Shown here: one piece after another, positions 27,071 through 36,014 of the stretch
How the letters are laid out: each line of letters begins with the position of its first letter
Position numbering within the stretch: position 1 is the stretch's first letter
Origin: JALXCH01 sp964495805
GTDB lineage: Bacteria > Calditrichota > Calditrichia > RBG-13-44-9
NCBI GenBank assembly: GCA_964495805.1
Contig: CAZBWV010000019.1
Span: 1-64,000 of the forward strand
Reading direction: 5' to 3'
Length of the DNA: 64,000 nt
Translations under genes and position numbers: made by a program
The notes under the pieces: generated by a model
Told to the model about the DNA's origin: nothing
The model's database searches: none
The model's input: only the letters and a program-made list of their open reading frames with translations

Positions 27071-27553
27071 TTACTGCTTATAGCCAATTTTTCTCAAGAA
27101 TTCCTTGCGCACCTGAATGTCCTGTTCCGATTCAATGCCAAGCGGCGAAAACCCATCCACCACACCGATAATTCCCCGTCCCTGCTCAGTTTCTGCCACC
27201 AGCACCTGAGTGGGATTGGCTGTTGCACAAAAAATCCGGCATACCTCGGGAACAGCTTTAATGGCATTGAGCATGTTGATGGGAAATGCATTTTCGATAA
27301 AAATAATGAACGAATGACCAGCCCCAATATTCTTTGCATTGGTTTGCGCCAGTTCAATGAGCTTCTCATCATTTCCCGTCCAGCGCACCAATCGATCCTG
27401 CGAGGCTTCGCAAAAAGCGATACCAAATTTTACTCCCGGTACACTTTGTACCACTGCTTCGTACAAATCCTCCACACTTTTAATAAAATGGGTGTGACCT
27501 AAAATAAAATTCGTCTCTTCCGGTTTTTCGATGGGAACAACTTTAATTTCCAT
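27071..27553 (-). CDS. Adenosine-specific kinase family protein (PF04008)
   Basis: Protein of 160 residues matching the compact adenosine-specific kinase family, in which a few archaeal and thermophile members have been studied. Typical segments are EETNFILGHTHFIKSVEDLYEA, GVKFGIAFCEASQDRLVRWTGND, GAGHSFIIFIENAFPINMLNAIK and CRIFCATANPTQVLVAET. The start at 27553 follows AAGGAG by 6 bases; the ATG at 27559 directly abuts the same site. Catalysis in most family members is untested, so the label rests on family membership. Confidence 0.8.
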   Translation of the reverse strand: MEIKVVPIEKPEETNFILGHTHFIKSVEDLYEAVVQSVPGVKFGIAFCEASQDRLVRWTGNDEKLIELAQTNAKNIGAGHSFIIFIENAFPINMLNAIKAVPEVCRIFCATANPTQVLVAETEQGRGIIGVVDGFSPLGIESEQDIQVRKEFLRKIGYKQ

Positions 27554-27780
27554 CGTCATCTCCTTGGATTTTATTTTTAAATTTAATATTTTTAATGAAA
27601 TATTGCAATTACTTCCTTGGAATGATGGCTTTTCACTTTAACGCAAGGTAAACAGAAAAAATTCTTTCAGGAAACGGTTTAAGTTGATTGGGTGTTGAAT
27701 TTTACACGAGATTTTTTAACAGGAGATAGTTTACCACTCCCACCGAGCCACGAAACAATGGAGGCAATCATTAGAACATC

Positions 27781-27885
27781 TTGAGACCCCTCGACTCCGC
27801 TGCGCTTCGCTCGGGGTGACACGTCGTCCTGCTGTCATTCAGACTGGAGCGACGAACGCAGTGAGGAGCGGAATGGAGGAATCTC
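27781..27885 (+). repeat. Dispersed repeat unit, copy 1
   Basis: Begins TTGAGACCCCTCGACTCCGC and runs to GAATGGAGGAATCTC. Copy 2 at 28337-28446 is in the same orientation, with about 85-90% identity by eye, and starts with the same 20 bases. Units of this sort recur many times in genomes of this type; copy number genome-wide cannot be seen here. Confidence 0.8.
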
Positions 27886-27902
27886 ATCAAAAAATCTTTT
27901 TA

Positions 27903-27929
27903 GACAGGATGAACAGGATTTTACAGGAT
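27903..27929 (+). repeat. 27-base inverted repeat, left arm
   Basis: Reads GACAGGATGAACAGGAT, followed by TTTACAGGAT. The reverse complement occurs at 28281-28307 with 3 mismatches over 27 bases, framing about 350 bases of nested hairpins. Confidence 0.75.
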
Positions 27930-28026
27930 GAAAATGAGTATCTTCCCTCAAAAAACATCCCGTCAATGCTAATTTGTGTCTATATTTTCGCGCTCGGAAA
28001 TATTCTACCACCCACTCATTCATGAA

Positions 28027-28047
28027 CACCGGGGCTTCAGCCCGGTG
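28027..28047. repeat. Hairpin repeat CACCGGGG...CCCGGTG
   Basis: CACCGGGGCTTCAGCCCGGTG folds into a stem with one bulge. A related form, CACCGGGCTAAAGCCGCGGTG, occurs at 28213-28233. Both lie between the 27-base inverted repeats. Confidence 0.65.
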
Positions 28048-28072
28048 GTATGGCCTAACCCGCTTTTCTAAG

Positions 28073-28090
28073 AAACCGCTTTAGCGGTTT
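28073..28090. repeat. Perfect 8-bp hairpin
   Basis: AAACCGCT (28073-28080) and AGCGGTTT (28083-28090) with a 2-base loop. A sibling hairpin, GAAACCGTT/AACGGTTTC with a 2-base loop, occupies 28171-28190. They look like related palindromic units. Confidence 0.65.
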
Positions 28091-28170
28091 TTGAATACTC
28101 ACCGTGTGCATCATATCGAATCCGTCCGCCCCGTGGACACTCACCACCTTTGGTCTGCTCATTCCGTGCC

Positions 28171-28190
28171 GAAACCGTTGAAACGGTTTC
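28171..28190. repeat. Perfect 9-bp hairpin
   Basis: GAAACCGTT (28171-28179) and AACGGTTTC (28182-28190), loop GA. It shares the AAACCG core with the hairpin at 28073-28090. Confidence 0.65.
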
Positions 28191-28212
28191 TCGCTTTTCT
28201 TTGCTTTCTATT

Positions 28213-28233
28213 CACCGGGCTAAAGCCGCGGTG
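28213..28233. repeat. Second CACCGGG hairpin repeat
   Basis: CACCGGGCTAAAGCCGCGGTG forms a stem with one mismatch. It mirrors the unit at 28027-28047 within the symmetric repeat island. Confidence 0.6.
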
Positions 28234-28280
28234 TTAATTAATGTTCAGGCTTCTGAATTCAGTAAAATTGTCAATCCCTA

Positions 28281-28307
28281 ATCCTGTCTTATCCTGTTCA
28301 TCCTGTC
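28281..28307 (-). repeat. 27-base inverted repeat, right arm
   Basis: Reads ATCCTGTCTTATCCTGTTC followed by ATCCTGTC, the reverse complement (24 of 27 identical) of 27903-27929. Confidence 0.75.
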
Positions 28308-28336
28308 CAATTTTTTTCAGGGTAAACCGGATGGGA

Positions 28337-28446
28337 TTGAGACCCCTCGACTCCGCTGTCGCTGCGCTCGGGGTGACAGAGCGTGTTGTTGTCATTCCGA
28401 CTGAAGCGACGAACGCAGTGAGGAGCGGAATGGAGGATTCTCCGGA
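28337..28446 (+). repeat. Dispersed repeat unit, copy 2
   Basis: Direct-orientation copy of the unit at 27781-27885, with the shared core GCGACGAACGCAGTGAGGAG. It contains an extra GTC near the start (CTGTCGCTGCGCTC versus CTGCGCTTCGCTC). Confidence 0.8.
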
Positions 28447-28575
28447 TTGAAAAAGGGGAGTGAAAAAAAAGCAAAAAGAACGTATGGTGATTCCAATCAG
28501 GGCAAATATAGTTGGGAATTCGTTGATTCAAGAGAATAATTATTTTGTATCTGACTTTTTAAGTTACCTCCGGCA

Positions 28576-29979
28576 TCAAGCGGTTACCAGTTGCTGGTAC
28601 TGGGCAAACCGTTCCAGAATTTCCTCAACGTAACGATAGGGCTCCAGTCCCCGGCAATAACCGTATTGCACTACCGGATCGGAAAAAAATTGTTTCTCAG
28701 ATAACCGAAGTAAATAATAAGCCACGTCTTCCCATCGATTGGGGTTTTTCCCATACTTTTTGGCCAGAGCTCTGGCATCTGCAATGTGTCCGATTCCGAC
28801 ATTATAGGAGGCCAGCACAAATTTCAAACGTTCCACCGAATCGGGAATTTCTTCCTTCCAGTAAGAATCCAGCCATTTCAGGTACTGCACGCCCGCACGG
28901 ATATTCTGCTCCGGATCGTACAGATTGCGCACTCCGTATTTTTTCCCGATGCGCGGGGTGAGTTGCATCAATCCCACCGCCCCGCTCCAGGATCGAGCGC
29001 GAGGATCAAACTGAGATTCCTGATAAATAAGCGAAGCAAGAAGCCGCCAGTCCCATTTCAATCGCCGGGCCTCCCGTTGAATCAACGAGTCGAACGGTGA
29101 GATTTGAAATCCCTTATCCGGAGAGTACAGTGTTTTCACCCGCCGTACAAAAGCGCGCCTGTTCTTGAAGTATTTATTGTAAATCACGTAAAAAACGTCC
29201 TGTTTCTTCATTTGTGCAATCCATTCGTTCACCGCCTTTAACAATTGGGGTGAAGTTTTGCGAAGAGCCCAGGCAATTTGTTGCGGTAAGCTGATAGCCG
29301 TTTCCACATCCAGGTTCTGGAAATAAGCCTGATTAATTAATGCCACATGCTGGTCGGCAATGGTGTAGTCGATTTTTCCTTCCGCCACGGCCTGAATCAA
29401 TTGCTCGCTGGTGGTATCGCCATCCACTGTTACGATGTGAATTTTCCCGCCAATTTCGTCCATTAAATGAAGCAAACGTTCATAATGGGAGGAACCAGAC
29501 TTCACATAAATCGTTTTACCAATCAATTGGATGGGATTTCGGATAAGGGATTGTTCAATCTGGTGAAGTTTCATGGAACGCCAGTTGGGTGGTTTGCGCT
29601 GCACCAATACCTGTCGGGTGGTGAACAGATAGTCCGTAAAATTAACGTACTGTTTACGTTTTCGGGTAACGGTTAAACTGTGGGCAATCAGGTCTCCCTC
29701 CCCTCGATTTAACCGTTCGAACATTTTTTCCAGATTATTTTCGATGATGATTTCTAATTTGACATCCAGGTGTTTGGCCAGCAGGGTCAGGAGTTCATAT
29801 TCATAACCCATGGGCTCCCCTTTGTACAAAAAATAGCTGGTGGGGCTGTAACCCAGAATGGCAATTAGTTTTCCGCGAGCAAGAATCTGAGGTAGATCGA
29901 TGGCGACGGATGGGGACTTTTGGCAGGAAGTTAGCATGAAGATTAAGCTTAGAAAAATACCTGCCCATTTTTTGATCAT
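28576..29979 (-). CDS. mltF: Membrane-bound lytic murein transglycosylase MltF-type
   Basis: Lipoprotein of 467 residues that cleaves the glycan strands of peptidoglycan. The signal peptide ends in the lipobox LTSC (Cys19). Next is a periplasmic solute-binding (family 3) domain at about 25-275, then the lysozyme-like SLT domain (about 295-440). Its catalytic Glu321 lies in YQESQFDPRARS, with GAVGLMQLTP, NIRAGVQYL and LASYNVGIGHI motifs following. This two-domain order defines MltF. The ATG at 29979 follows GAGGGAAAAG closely; the ATG at 29991 is an alternative. The gene is divergent from the hybrid kinase gene. Confidence 0.92.
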   Translation of the reverse strand: MIKKWAGIFLSLIFMLTSCQKSPSVAIDLPQILARGKLIAILGYSPTSYFLYKGEPMGYEYELLTLLAKHLDVKLEIIIENNLEKMFERLNRGEGDLIAHSLTVTRKRKQYVNFTDYLFTTRQVLVQRKPPNWRSMKLHQIEQSLIRNPIQLIGKTIYVKSGSSHYERLLHLMDEIGGKIHIVTVDGDTTSEQLIQAVAEGKIDYTIADQHVALINQAYFQNLDVETAISLPQQIAWALRKTSPQLLKAVNEWIAQMKKQDVFYVIYNKYFKNRRAFVRRVKTLYSPDKGFQISPFDSLIQREARRLKWDWRLLASLIYQESQFDPRARSWSGAVGLMQLTPRIGKKYGVRNLYDPEQNIRAGVQYLKWLDSYWKEEIPDSVERLKFVLASYNVGIGHIADARALAKKYGKNPNRWEDVAYYLLRLSEKQFFSDPVVQYGYCRGLEPYRYVEEILERFAQYQQLVTA

Positions 29980-30256
29980 CTTTTCCCTCATTCTTTCAAT
30001 TTCTCTTTAAGAAGATACAATCGGTTGCTGGAAAAAATCAAGAAAAGTCACTGAATTTGCAAATTTTTCTGCCTGATTGTTCCGGAATGAAATAATGGAA
30101 TAATACAAAAGTAAATAAGGAACATCGATTTTGCCACTCAAAAAAGTATATCGAACAAGGAGAATGCTGACCGGGAAAAATCGCGATCCGTTAAAGTTCA
30201 TTTTTAGAACGTCGATTAATATTGTTCAACGGATAAAGGGTGAAAAAGGAATATTC

Positions 30257-33200
30257 ATGCAAAATGTTCGCATTATCCAGGGGGATGGTGCCGAGTTCAT
30301 ATATGAGGTCTTAAGGGAGAATTTCTCTACAGTAGAGATTTTGAGATATGGCACACCTGAGGAATTTATTGAGCAAGGGGAATATGATAACCAACCGATT
30401 TTTTACATATTACCCTCCGATGTGGATTTACCTTCAGCTTTAAGAAATATTCAGATCATTCGATATCATTTCCGGGCACCGCTTATCATTTGCGCGGAGG
30501 GGGAACTTTCTATTGAAAAGAAGAAGAGATTTCTGGAATACGGAGCCGATGCGGTGGTTGGGGAGGATGAAAAAGTTTTGTTAATTCACCATATCCGCAC
30601 GTTTTTACGTTTAACTGAGCCATCGTTGGATTATACCGGCTCCCGGCGCCAAAGCGATAAAACCAATGGGATTGATGAGAAATACTTCCGTTTATTCTTT
30701 GAACATATTCCGGATTATGCGTTGCTGATTGATCCTACCCACAAAGGGGGTGCAACCATAATTGATGCCAGCGAAAATGCCTGGAAGATTCATGGCTATA
30801 CACGCGAAGAATTCATTGGCTTAAAAGTGGAAGTGCTGGAGGTACCAAATAGCCGTGCGAAGAATTCAGAAATTTTTCGTCAGCTTTCGGAGAAAGGGGC
30901 TATTACGTTTGTAACCCGACACAAACGGAAAGATGGTACGGTTTTTCCGGTGGAAGTGTATGCGGAAATTATTTACCTGGATAATCGTCCTATTATTTTT
31001 AGTGTGGAGCGAGATTTGAGCGAAACTGTGGCCACACAGCGAGCCCTGGATGAGAGTAAGATGCGCTTACGCTCTATTATTGAACTGGCACCAGATGCCA
31101 TTTTGTTGGTGGATGGAAAAGGAAAAATTATTAGCTGGAATAAAAGTGCGGAAAGGATTTTTGGCTATCGGAGCAGTGAAATTGTTGGACGATCATATTT
31201 AAATTTATTACCCCCAGAAGAAAAACAAAAACAAGCCAGGTTGCTGGAAGAAATATTTTTTGTTCGGAACACTAAAGTCTATAAACCTCCCGTCGAGCTG
31301 CCAGCCTATACCAAAAGCGGAAATTTAGTTCCGGTAGAATTGGCCATCTCTTCCTGGGATATTAATGGGAGTCGGTACTATACGGTAATTATTCGGGACA
31401 TACGGGAACGGAAGATAGTCGAACGCGCTTTACGCGAAAGTGAGGAAAGATTTCGACTGATTGTAGAAAATTCTCATGCGGGAATTATTCTGGTTGACGA
31501 TCGGTACCGTTTTGTTTATGTAAATAAGCAATTTTGTGAGATTACCGGATACGAACCGGAGGAATTATTACATCAGGACTTTCGGAAGATTATAGCCCCC
31601 GACAGTTTACCTCTGGTAACCGATCGATATCGACGCCGGCAAAGAGGTGAAAAAGTTCCGGGGGTATATGAATTTGACATCCTGCGTAAAGATGGACAGA
31701 TCCGTACAGTGGAGGTACGTTCGGCTATTATTCGCACCTCATCGGGGAAAGTGCAAACCGTCTCTCAAGTGTTGGATATAACCGACCGGAAACGGGCTGG
31801 TGAACAGTTGGTGAGGTTAGCAACAGTTATTGAACAGGCCAGTGAAGCAGTTGTGATTACCGATATATTTGGGAATATTGAATATGTAAATCCTGCATTC
31901 GAGAAAATGACTGGCTATCGGTTCGAAGAAGTGATCGGAAAAACACCCCGAATTTTAAAGAGCGGAAAACACGAAGATAAATTTTATCAGGAGTTATGGG
32001 ATACCATAACGGCTGGCCGGGTGTGGCGGGGCACTTTTATCAATAAGAAAAAAGATGGAACATTATATTACGACGAGGCAGTGATTTTCCCGATTACCGA
32101 TGATAGCGGAACGATTATCAACTTTGCTGCAGTTAAACACGATATTACCAGCCAGAGGGAACTGGAAGAACAGTTTCGGCAGGCACAAAAGATGGATGCA
32201 ATCGGAAAACTGGCCGGGGGGGTAGCCCATGATTTTAATAATCTCTTAACGGTAATTAACGGTTATGCCGATTTATTGTTAGCCTTTATGGAGCCAGGAA
32301 ACCCCTATTATAGCGAAATTCAGGAAATCAAAAAAGCAGGAGAACGAGCTGCATCGTTAACCGGACAATTACTGGCGTTTAGCCGTAAACAGGTTGTCCG
32401 GCCCAGAATTATCAACATTAATCAGCTGGTTAAAGATGCCGAAAAAATGCTTAAACGGATTATCGGTGAACATATTCAATTAGTCACCCGGTTGGATCCA
32501 GATGTTCTGAATATCAAGATTGATCCTGGTCAACTGGATCAGGTAATTATGAATCTGGTTGTGAATGCCAGGGATGCGATGCCAACGGGGGGAACGCTGA
32601 CCATAGAAACGGGAAATGTCGCCTTGGATCAATCCTATGTGAAAAGTCATTTAGGAACCACCCCGGGCCAGTATGTTCGATTAGTTGTATCGGATACTGG
32701 TATCGGAATGGATGAGGAAACCAAATCGCATATTTTTGAACCATTTTTTACTACCAAAGGACGGGAAAAAGGCACCGGATTAGGACTCTCCACGGTGTAT
32801 GGTATTGTAAAACAAAATAACGGATACATACAAGTAGAAAGTGCTCCTGGCGAAGGAACAACGTTTCAAATATATTTCCCTGCGGTAACTGAAGAAGAAA
32901 ATGAGAAGGTGGATCAGTTTAAAAGGGTGTATCCGGGTAAAAATGAAACCATTTTATTAGTTGAAGACGAAAAGGAGGTTCGTGCTTTAGCCCGAAAAAT
33001 CCTTATCGGAAACGGATATCGGGTACTTCTGGCTAAAGATGGAAACACGGCTTTACAAATAGCACAACGGTATCCTGGGCGCATCCATCTGGTTTTAACG
33101 GATGTAATAATGCCGGGAATGAATGGGCGGGATGTTGCCCGAGAAATTCAAAAAATGCGGCCGGAAGTAAAAGTTATCTATATGTCGGGCTATACATATG

Positions 33201-33340
33201 ATGCAATCCTCCCTCATGGAATTCTGGAAGATAGTACACGATTTATTCAAAAACCATTTAATACACTGGAATTGTTACAAACCATTCGTGAAGCTCTGGA
33301 CGAAGCTGTTCGTATGCCGGATTCTCAATCGGATAACTAA
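30257..33340 (+). CDS. Hybrid PAS sensor histidine kinase with receiver domain
   Basis: Cytosolic hybrid kinase of 1027 residues without membrane segments. Residues 1-118 look like a degenerate receiver fold (ILPSDVDLPSAL) that lacks a normal phospho-Asp pattern. Four PAS domains follow (about 143-258, 268-383, 393-511, 520-633). The dimerisation domain has GGVAHDFNNLLT (His658); the ATPase domain has VIMNLVVNARDAM, DTGIGM and GTGLGLST. A C-terminal receiver (about 900-1013) has VEDE and phospho-Asp in VLTDVIMPGMNG. The start at 30257 follows AAAAAGGA by 6 bases; an in-frame TTG at 30131 is unlikely. No output protein gene is adjacent. Confidence 0.9.
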   Translation: MQNVRIIQGDGAEFIYEVLRENFSTVEILRYGTPEEFIEQGEYDNQPIFYILPSDVDLPSALRNIQIIRYHFRAPLIICAEGELSIEKKKRFLEYGADAVVGEDEKVLLIHHIRTFLRLTEPSLDYTGSRRQSDKTNGIDEKYFRLFFEHIPDYALLIDPTHKGGATIIDASENAWKIHGYTREEFIGLKVEVLEVPNSRAKNSEIFRQLSEKGAITFVTRHKRKDGTVFPVEVYAEIIYLDNRPIIFSVERDLSETVATQRALDESKMRLRSIIELAPDAILLVDGKGKIISWNKSAERIFGYRSSEIVGRSYLNLLPPEEKQKQARLLEEIFFVRNTKVYKPPVELPAYTKSGNLVPVELAISSWDINGSRYYTVIIRDIRERKIVERALRESEERFRLIVENSHAGIILVDDRYRFVYVNKQFCEITGYEPEELLHQDFRKIIAPDSLPLVTDRYRRRQRGEKVPGVYEFDILRKDGQIRTVEVRSAIIRTSSGKVQTVSQVLDITDRKRAGEQLVRLATVIEQASEAVVITDIFGNIEYVNPAFEKMTGYRFEEVIGKTPRILKSGKHEDKFYQELWDTITAGRVWRGTFINKKKDGTLYYDEAVIFPITDDSGTIINFAAVKHDITSQRELEEQFRQAQKMDAIGKLAGGVAHDFNNLLTVINGYADLLLAFMEPGNPYYSEIQEIKKAGERAASLTGQLLAFSRKQVVRPRIININQLVKDAEKMLKRIIGEHIQLVTRLDPDVLNIKIDPGQLDQVIMNLVVNARDAMPTGGTLTIETGNVALDQSYVKSHLGTTPGQYVRLVVSDTGIGMDEETKSHIFEPFFTTKGREKGTGLGLSTVYGIVKQNNGYIQVESAPGEGTTFQIYFPAVTEEENEKVDQFKRVYPGKNETILLVEDEKEVRALARKILIGNGYRVLLAKDGNTALQIAQRYPGRIHLVLTDVIMPGMNGRDVAREIQKMRPEVKVIYMSGYTYDAILPHGILEDSTRFIQKPFNTLELLQTIREALDEAVRMPDSQSDN

Positions 33341-33375
33341 ATGAAACAGTTTACGAAGGATTTTTAATTAAAGAG

Positions 33376-35508
33376 TTATCGTAACAGTACAATTTTTTGG
33401 GTCGATCTTGCTACAATCCTTTTTATCGAATAAACTATTTTCAAAAAATAAACCCCGCTGCTCACCGGTTGGCCGAACCCGTCTCGACCATCCCAGTAAA
33501 CGGTGTGGTTTCCCGGTGCCATTGCGCCCTTCAAGATTGTGTTCACCAATCGCCCCCGCACATCGAACACCTGAATGGTGACTTTCTGTTGCCGGGAAGT
33601 GATGAAAGGAATAGCCACTCTGCCGTTAAACGGATTGGGGTATGCCGAAAAGATGCGAAAGTCGGAAGCTACGGGCTCAGTGTGTTCCTCCGGTAAATTT
33701 AGGTAGGTGGTATTCTCCGCCACGAATAGTTTGCCCTGCCGGGTGAGGATCAGCAAGTCCGCCAGACTGTCTCCGGTCACATCCTGCAGCAAAGGTGACC
33801 CCACAGGCAAATTTGCAGGTAGCACGGAATCCACCCGGGTGAAAATAAGTGAATCACCGGTTCCGTCATTCCGAAAGTAGGCTAAGGAATCGGTGTAATT
33901 GCGGGTAAACCGAACTACCATGTCCGGATCGCCGTCAGCATCCAGATCGGCAAATGCGGGATGTGCATTTGCCAGTGGCAGGAGTGGCTGCGGGGGAGCA
34001 TCGAATTGCGGTGCAGTGGAGGTGCCGGTGTTCCGGTAAACGCTCAGGCGGTAATCGTTACCAGCAAATTCCACTGTACCAATTAAATCGGTTAATCCAT
34101 CCCGATTCAGATCTGCAGCGGTTACGAAATAAGTTTCCATTAAGTTGAGAGAAACGGGATGGTTCCATTGCGGTAGGGTGTCGTTTCCGGTATTAAAGTA
34201 GATGCGCTGAAAGGAAGGATTGTATCCCCCACTGGCTTCGAAGTAAATGAAATCGGTATCCCCGTCGCCGTCCATGTCGGTTAAATCGAAGGAGGTCTGG
34301 GCAATGTCCACAATTGGCATAATGTGCGGAAAAGATGCGTCGAAGGGAAAATTAAGCAGGGAAGTGTCTGGCGAGAAATTGGCCAGGCAGGGAAACACAT
34401 CGATGTCGTAATAGCCGAAATTGTCCGAACTGGTCCAGGAATTGGAAATTTTTAGCAGAATGTCCGGCTGCCCGTCCTGCTTCCAGTCGAAAGCGGCAAG
34501 GTCGTCGGCAAAACTTCCCTGACCTTTCATCCAGTATTCCGGCTGTTGCCAGCGGAGGTAGTTACCTTCCCAGAAAAGGTAAAGGTAACGAAGCCCCAGC
34601 ACGGAACTGCCGTTATAATTTTTTTGCTGCCAGTAGAATCTGGGTGGGTGTTCGGGATAAACCCGCATTTCACCATCATAGGATGCCACGTTTTGCCAAA
34701 AAGGCTGGGAAGAACTCCCGGTGTTGCGGAATATCCCGCCGTAATAATCGTAACCGATGGCTCCCAGTGGTTCGATCTGGCGAATATTCAGAATCATTAA
34801 CCAACTGGTGTCCGGTGGCAACCGGAAAAACGAAATTCGTGTAGGAGTAGGCAGGTTGCCTGAATACAGCAACGATGAATCTTCCAGGACAAAGTAATTG
34901 GGAACTTCCACCAGACTATCGCCGACGGTGCGGAATAAACGAAGAAACGGCTCCGCGGTGGTCGGAGAAAATCCGCAAAGAACCACTTCCGGCTGATGAT
35001 CGCCAATCAGGTTCACGAAATGGTAGTCTGTAATGATAGAATTGGCAGTTAATAACGTTTCGGCGACCGTATTCCATACAGCAGTTTGAGGGGAGCCAAT
35101 GTTGCGGAAGAGTAGCACGTATGAGGTTGAATGAAAATCCCTTTCCTGTATGAGGATCAGGTCTTTGTCGCCATCGTCATCCACATCATCCAGGCGCATG
35201 TTCTGGAAAAATAGGTTACTGAGAAAGGCAAACGTGTTTTCGTCCCGGGTGAAAAGGGGAGATTGGTTGGTGCCTGAATTGTCAAACATCACGGGATGAT
35301 GCGGTCCTACCTGGTCTTTCTCGTAGATAGCTTCCAGAATTCCGTCTCCGTTCAGGTCAGCGAAAACCGGGTCCAGGCAGCGCCCGTTCAGGCCGTAAAA
35401 GAGGGGCACCTGAAAAAAATTGTCGCTGAAAATGGGACCACCGGCCAGTGTTGCGCTGAACTCAAGCAGCAGAGCGAGAAGAGTAATCCAGAAAATAGTT
35501 TGTTTCAT
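33376..35508 (-). CDS. Secreted FG-GAP/VCBS repeat protein with type A sorting tail
   Basis: Exported protein of 710 residues. A signal peptide (MKQTIFWITLLALLLEFSATLAGG) is followed by FG-GAP/VCBS propeller repeats with calcium-loop-like cores such as DVDDDGDKDLILI, DMDGDGDTDFIYF, DLNRDGLTDLIG and DLDADGDPDMVV (about 40-620). The C-terminus reads YPNPFNGRVAIPF ... VRGRLVNTIL ... SSGVYFLKI ... KIVLLR. The start at 35508 follows GGGGA; longer in-frame forms lack a ribosome site. Probably a surface propeller; function unknown. It converges with the hybrid kinase gene, with 35 bases between the stops. Confidence 0.85.
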   Translation of the reverse strand: MKQTIFWITLLALLLEFSATLAGGPIFSDNFFQVPLFYGLNGRCLDPVFADLNGDGILEAIYEKDQVGPHHPVMFDNSGTNQSPLFTRDENTFAFLSNLFFQNMRLDDVDDDGDKDLILIQERDFHSTSYVLLFRNIGSPQTAVWNTVAETLLTANSIITDYHFVNLIGDHQPEVVLCGFSPTTAEPFLRLFRTVGDSLVEVPNYFVLEDSSLLYSGNLPTPTRISFFRLPPDTSWLMILNIRQIEPLGAIGYDYYGGIFRNTGSSSQPFWQNVASYDGEMRVYPEHPPRFYWQQKNYNGSSVLGLRYLYLFWEGNYLRWQQPEYWMKGQGSFADDLAAFDWKQDGQPDILLKISNSWTSSDNFGYYDIDVFPCLANFSPDTSLLNFPFDASFPHIMPIVDIAQTSFDLTDMDGDGDTDFIYFEASGGYNPSFQRIYFNTGNDTLPQWNHPVSLNLMETYFVTAADLNRDGLTDLIGTVEFAGNDYRLSVYRNTGTSTAPQFDAPPQPLLPLANAHPAFADLDADGDPDMVVRFTRNYTDSLAYFRNDGTGDSLIFTRVDSVLPANLPVGSPLLQDVTGDSLADLLILTRQGKLFVAENTTYLNLPEEHTEPVASDFRIFSAYPNPFNGRVAIPFITSRQQKVTIQVFDVRGRLVNTILKGAMAPGNHTVYWDGRDGFGQPVSSGVYFLKIVYSIKRIVARSTQKIVLLR

Positions 35509-36014
35509 TTTTGATTTCCCCAGATGGTGAATGGTGAGATGATCAATGCTCGGTAAAAAATTACGTTGTAAAGACAAAAAACCCTTTGTACCATGGTCAA
35601 TTTTTTAATTTTCCCACACGCCAGTCGGAAAATCCCTTTGCGATTTCTCCAGGGAGACGTCCTCCGTAGGCAGACATCCGGTTCAACAATTAGCACTGCT
35701 TAGCGAATGGTTCGCCGGGCATCCGGTAAAATTGCGATTAGAAACTGGATGTCGTTTGCGATGTTTTCTCGGGGAAGTAAGTGAATCCGGAGGGAATCCC
35801 TCACCAGAAGAACCTGTTGATTCAAAGAAGGGGTAGAAGAATTTTGCAGGAAGAATAAGATTTTGCGGAAAGCCCTCCCTTTTTATGGACTTGATTTATT
35901 TTCAATATCCGGAGATGGAATATTGTTTCTGATTCCATCTCCGGATAGACGGGTTTATTTCGGTAGATCAATAAGTGTCAAATTGGTAATGCCCAAACAC
36001 ATGAGTTCGCACCA
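35509..36014. other. Gene-free region between two leftward secreted-protein genes
   Basis: About 500 bases. The only structure seen is a 16-base perfect inverted repeat at 35906-35947. No ORF or RNA gene is supported. Confidence 0.55.
35906..35947 (-). terminator. Long perfect inverted repeat, possible terminator
   Basis: TATCCGGAGATGGAAT (35906-35921) and ATTCCATCTCCGGATA (35932-35947) are exact reverse complements, with a 10-base loop. It lies 67 bases after the stop of the leftward propeller gene. On the minus strand it is followed by TTGAAAATAAATC, not a clean T run. Confidence 0.5.

Larger units (their letters stand above)
27554..28575. other. Gene-free repeat island of about 1 kb
   Basis: No credible ORF on either strand. 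Between 27781 and 28446 lie two direct copies of a unit of about 105 bases, a pair of inverted 27-base repeats, and several perfect short hairpins; outside that, 27554-27780 and 28447-28575 hold AT-rich or A-rich sequence without recognisable features. Confidence 0.8.

Noticed and set aside
27781..28446. CRISPR array
   Set aside because: Repeats are not regularly spaced, spacers differ widely in size, and the units are palindromic elements in both orientations.
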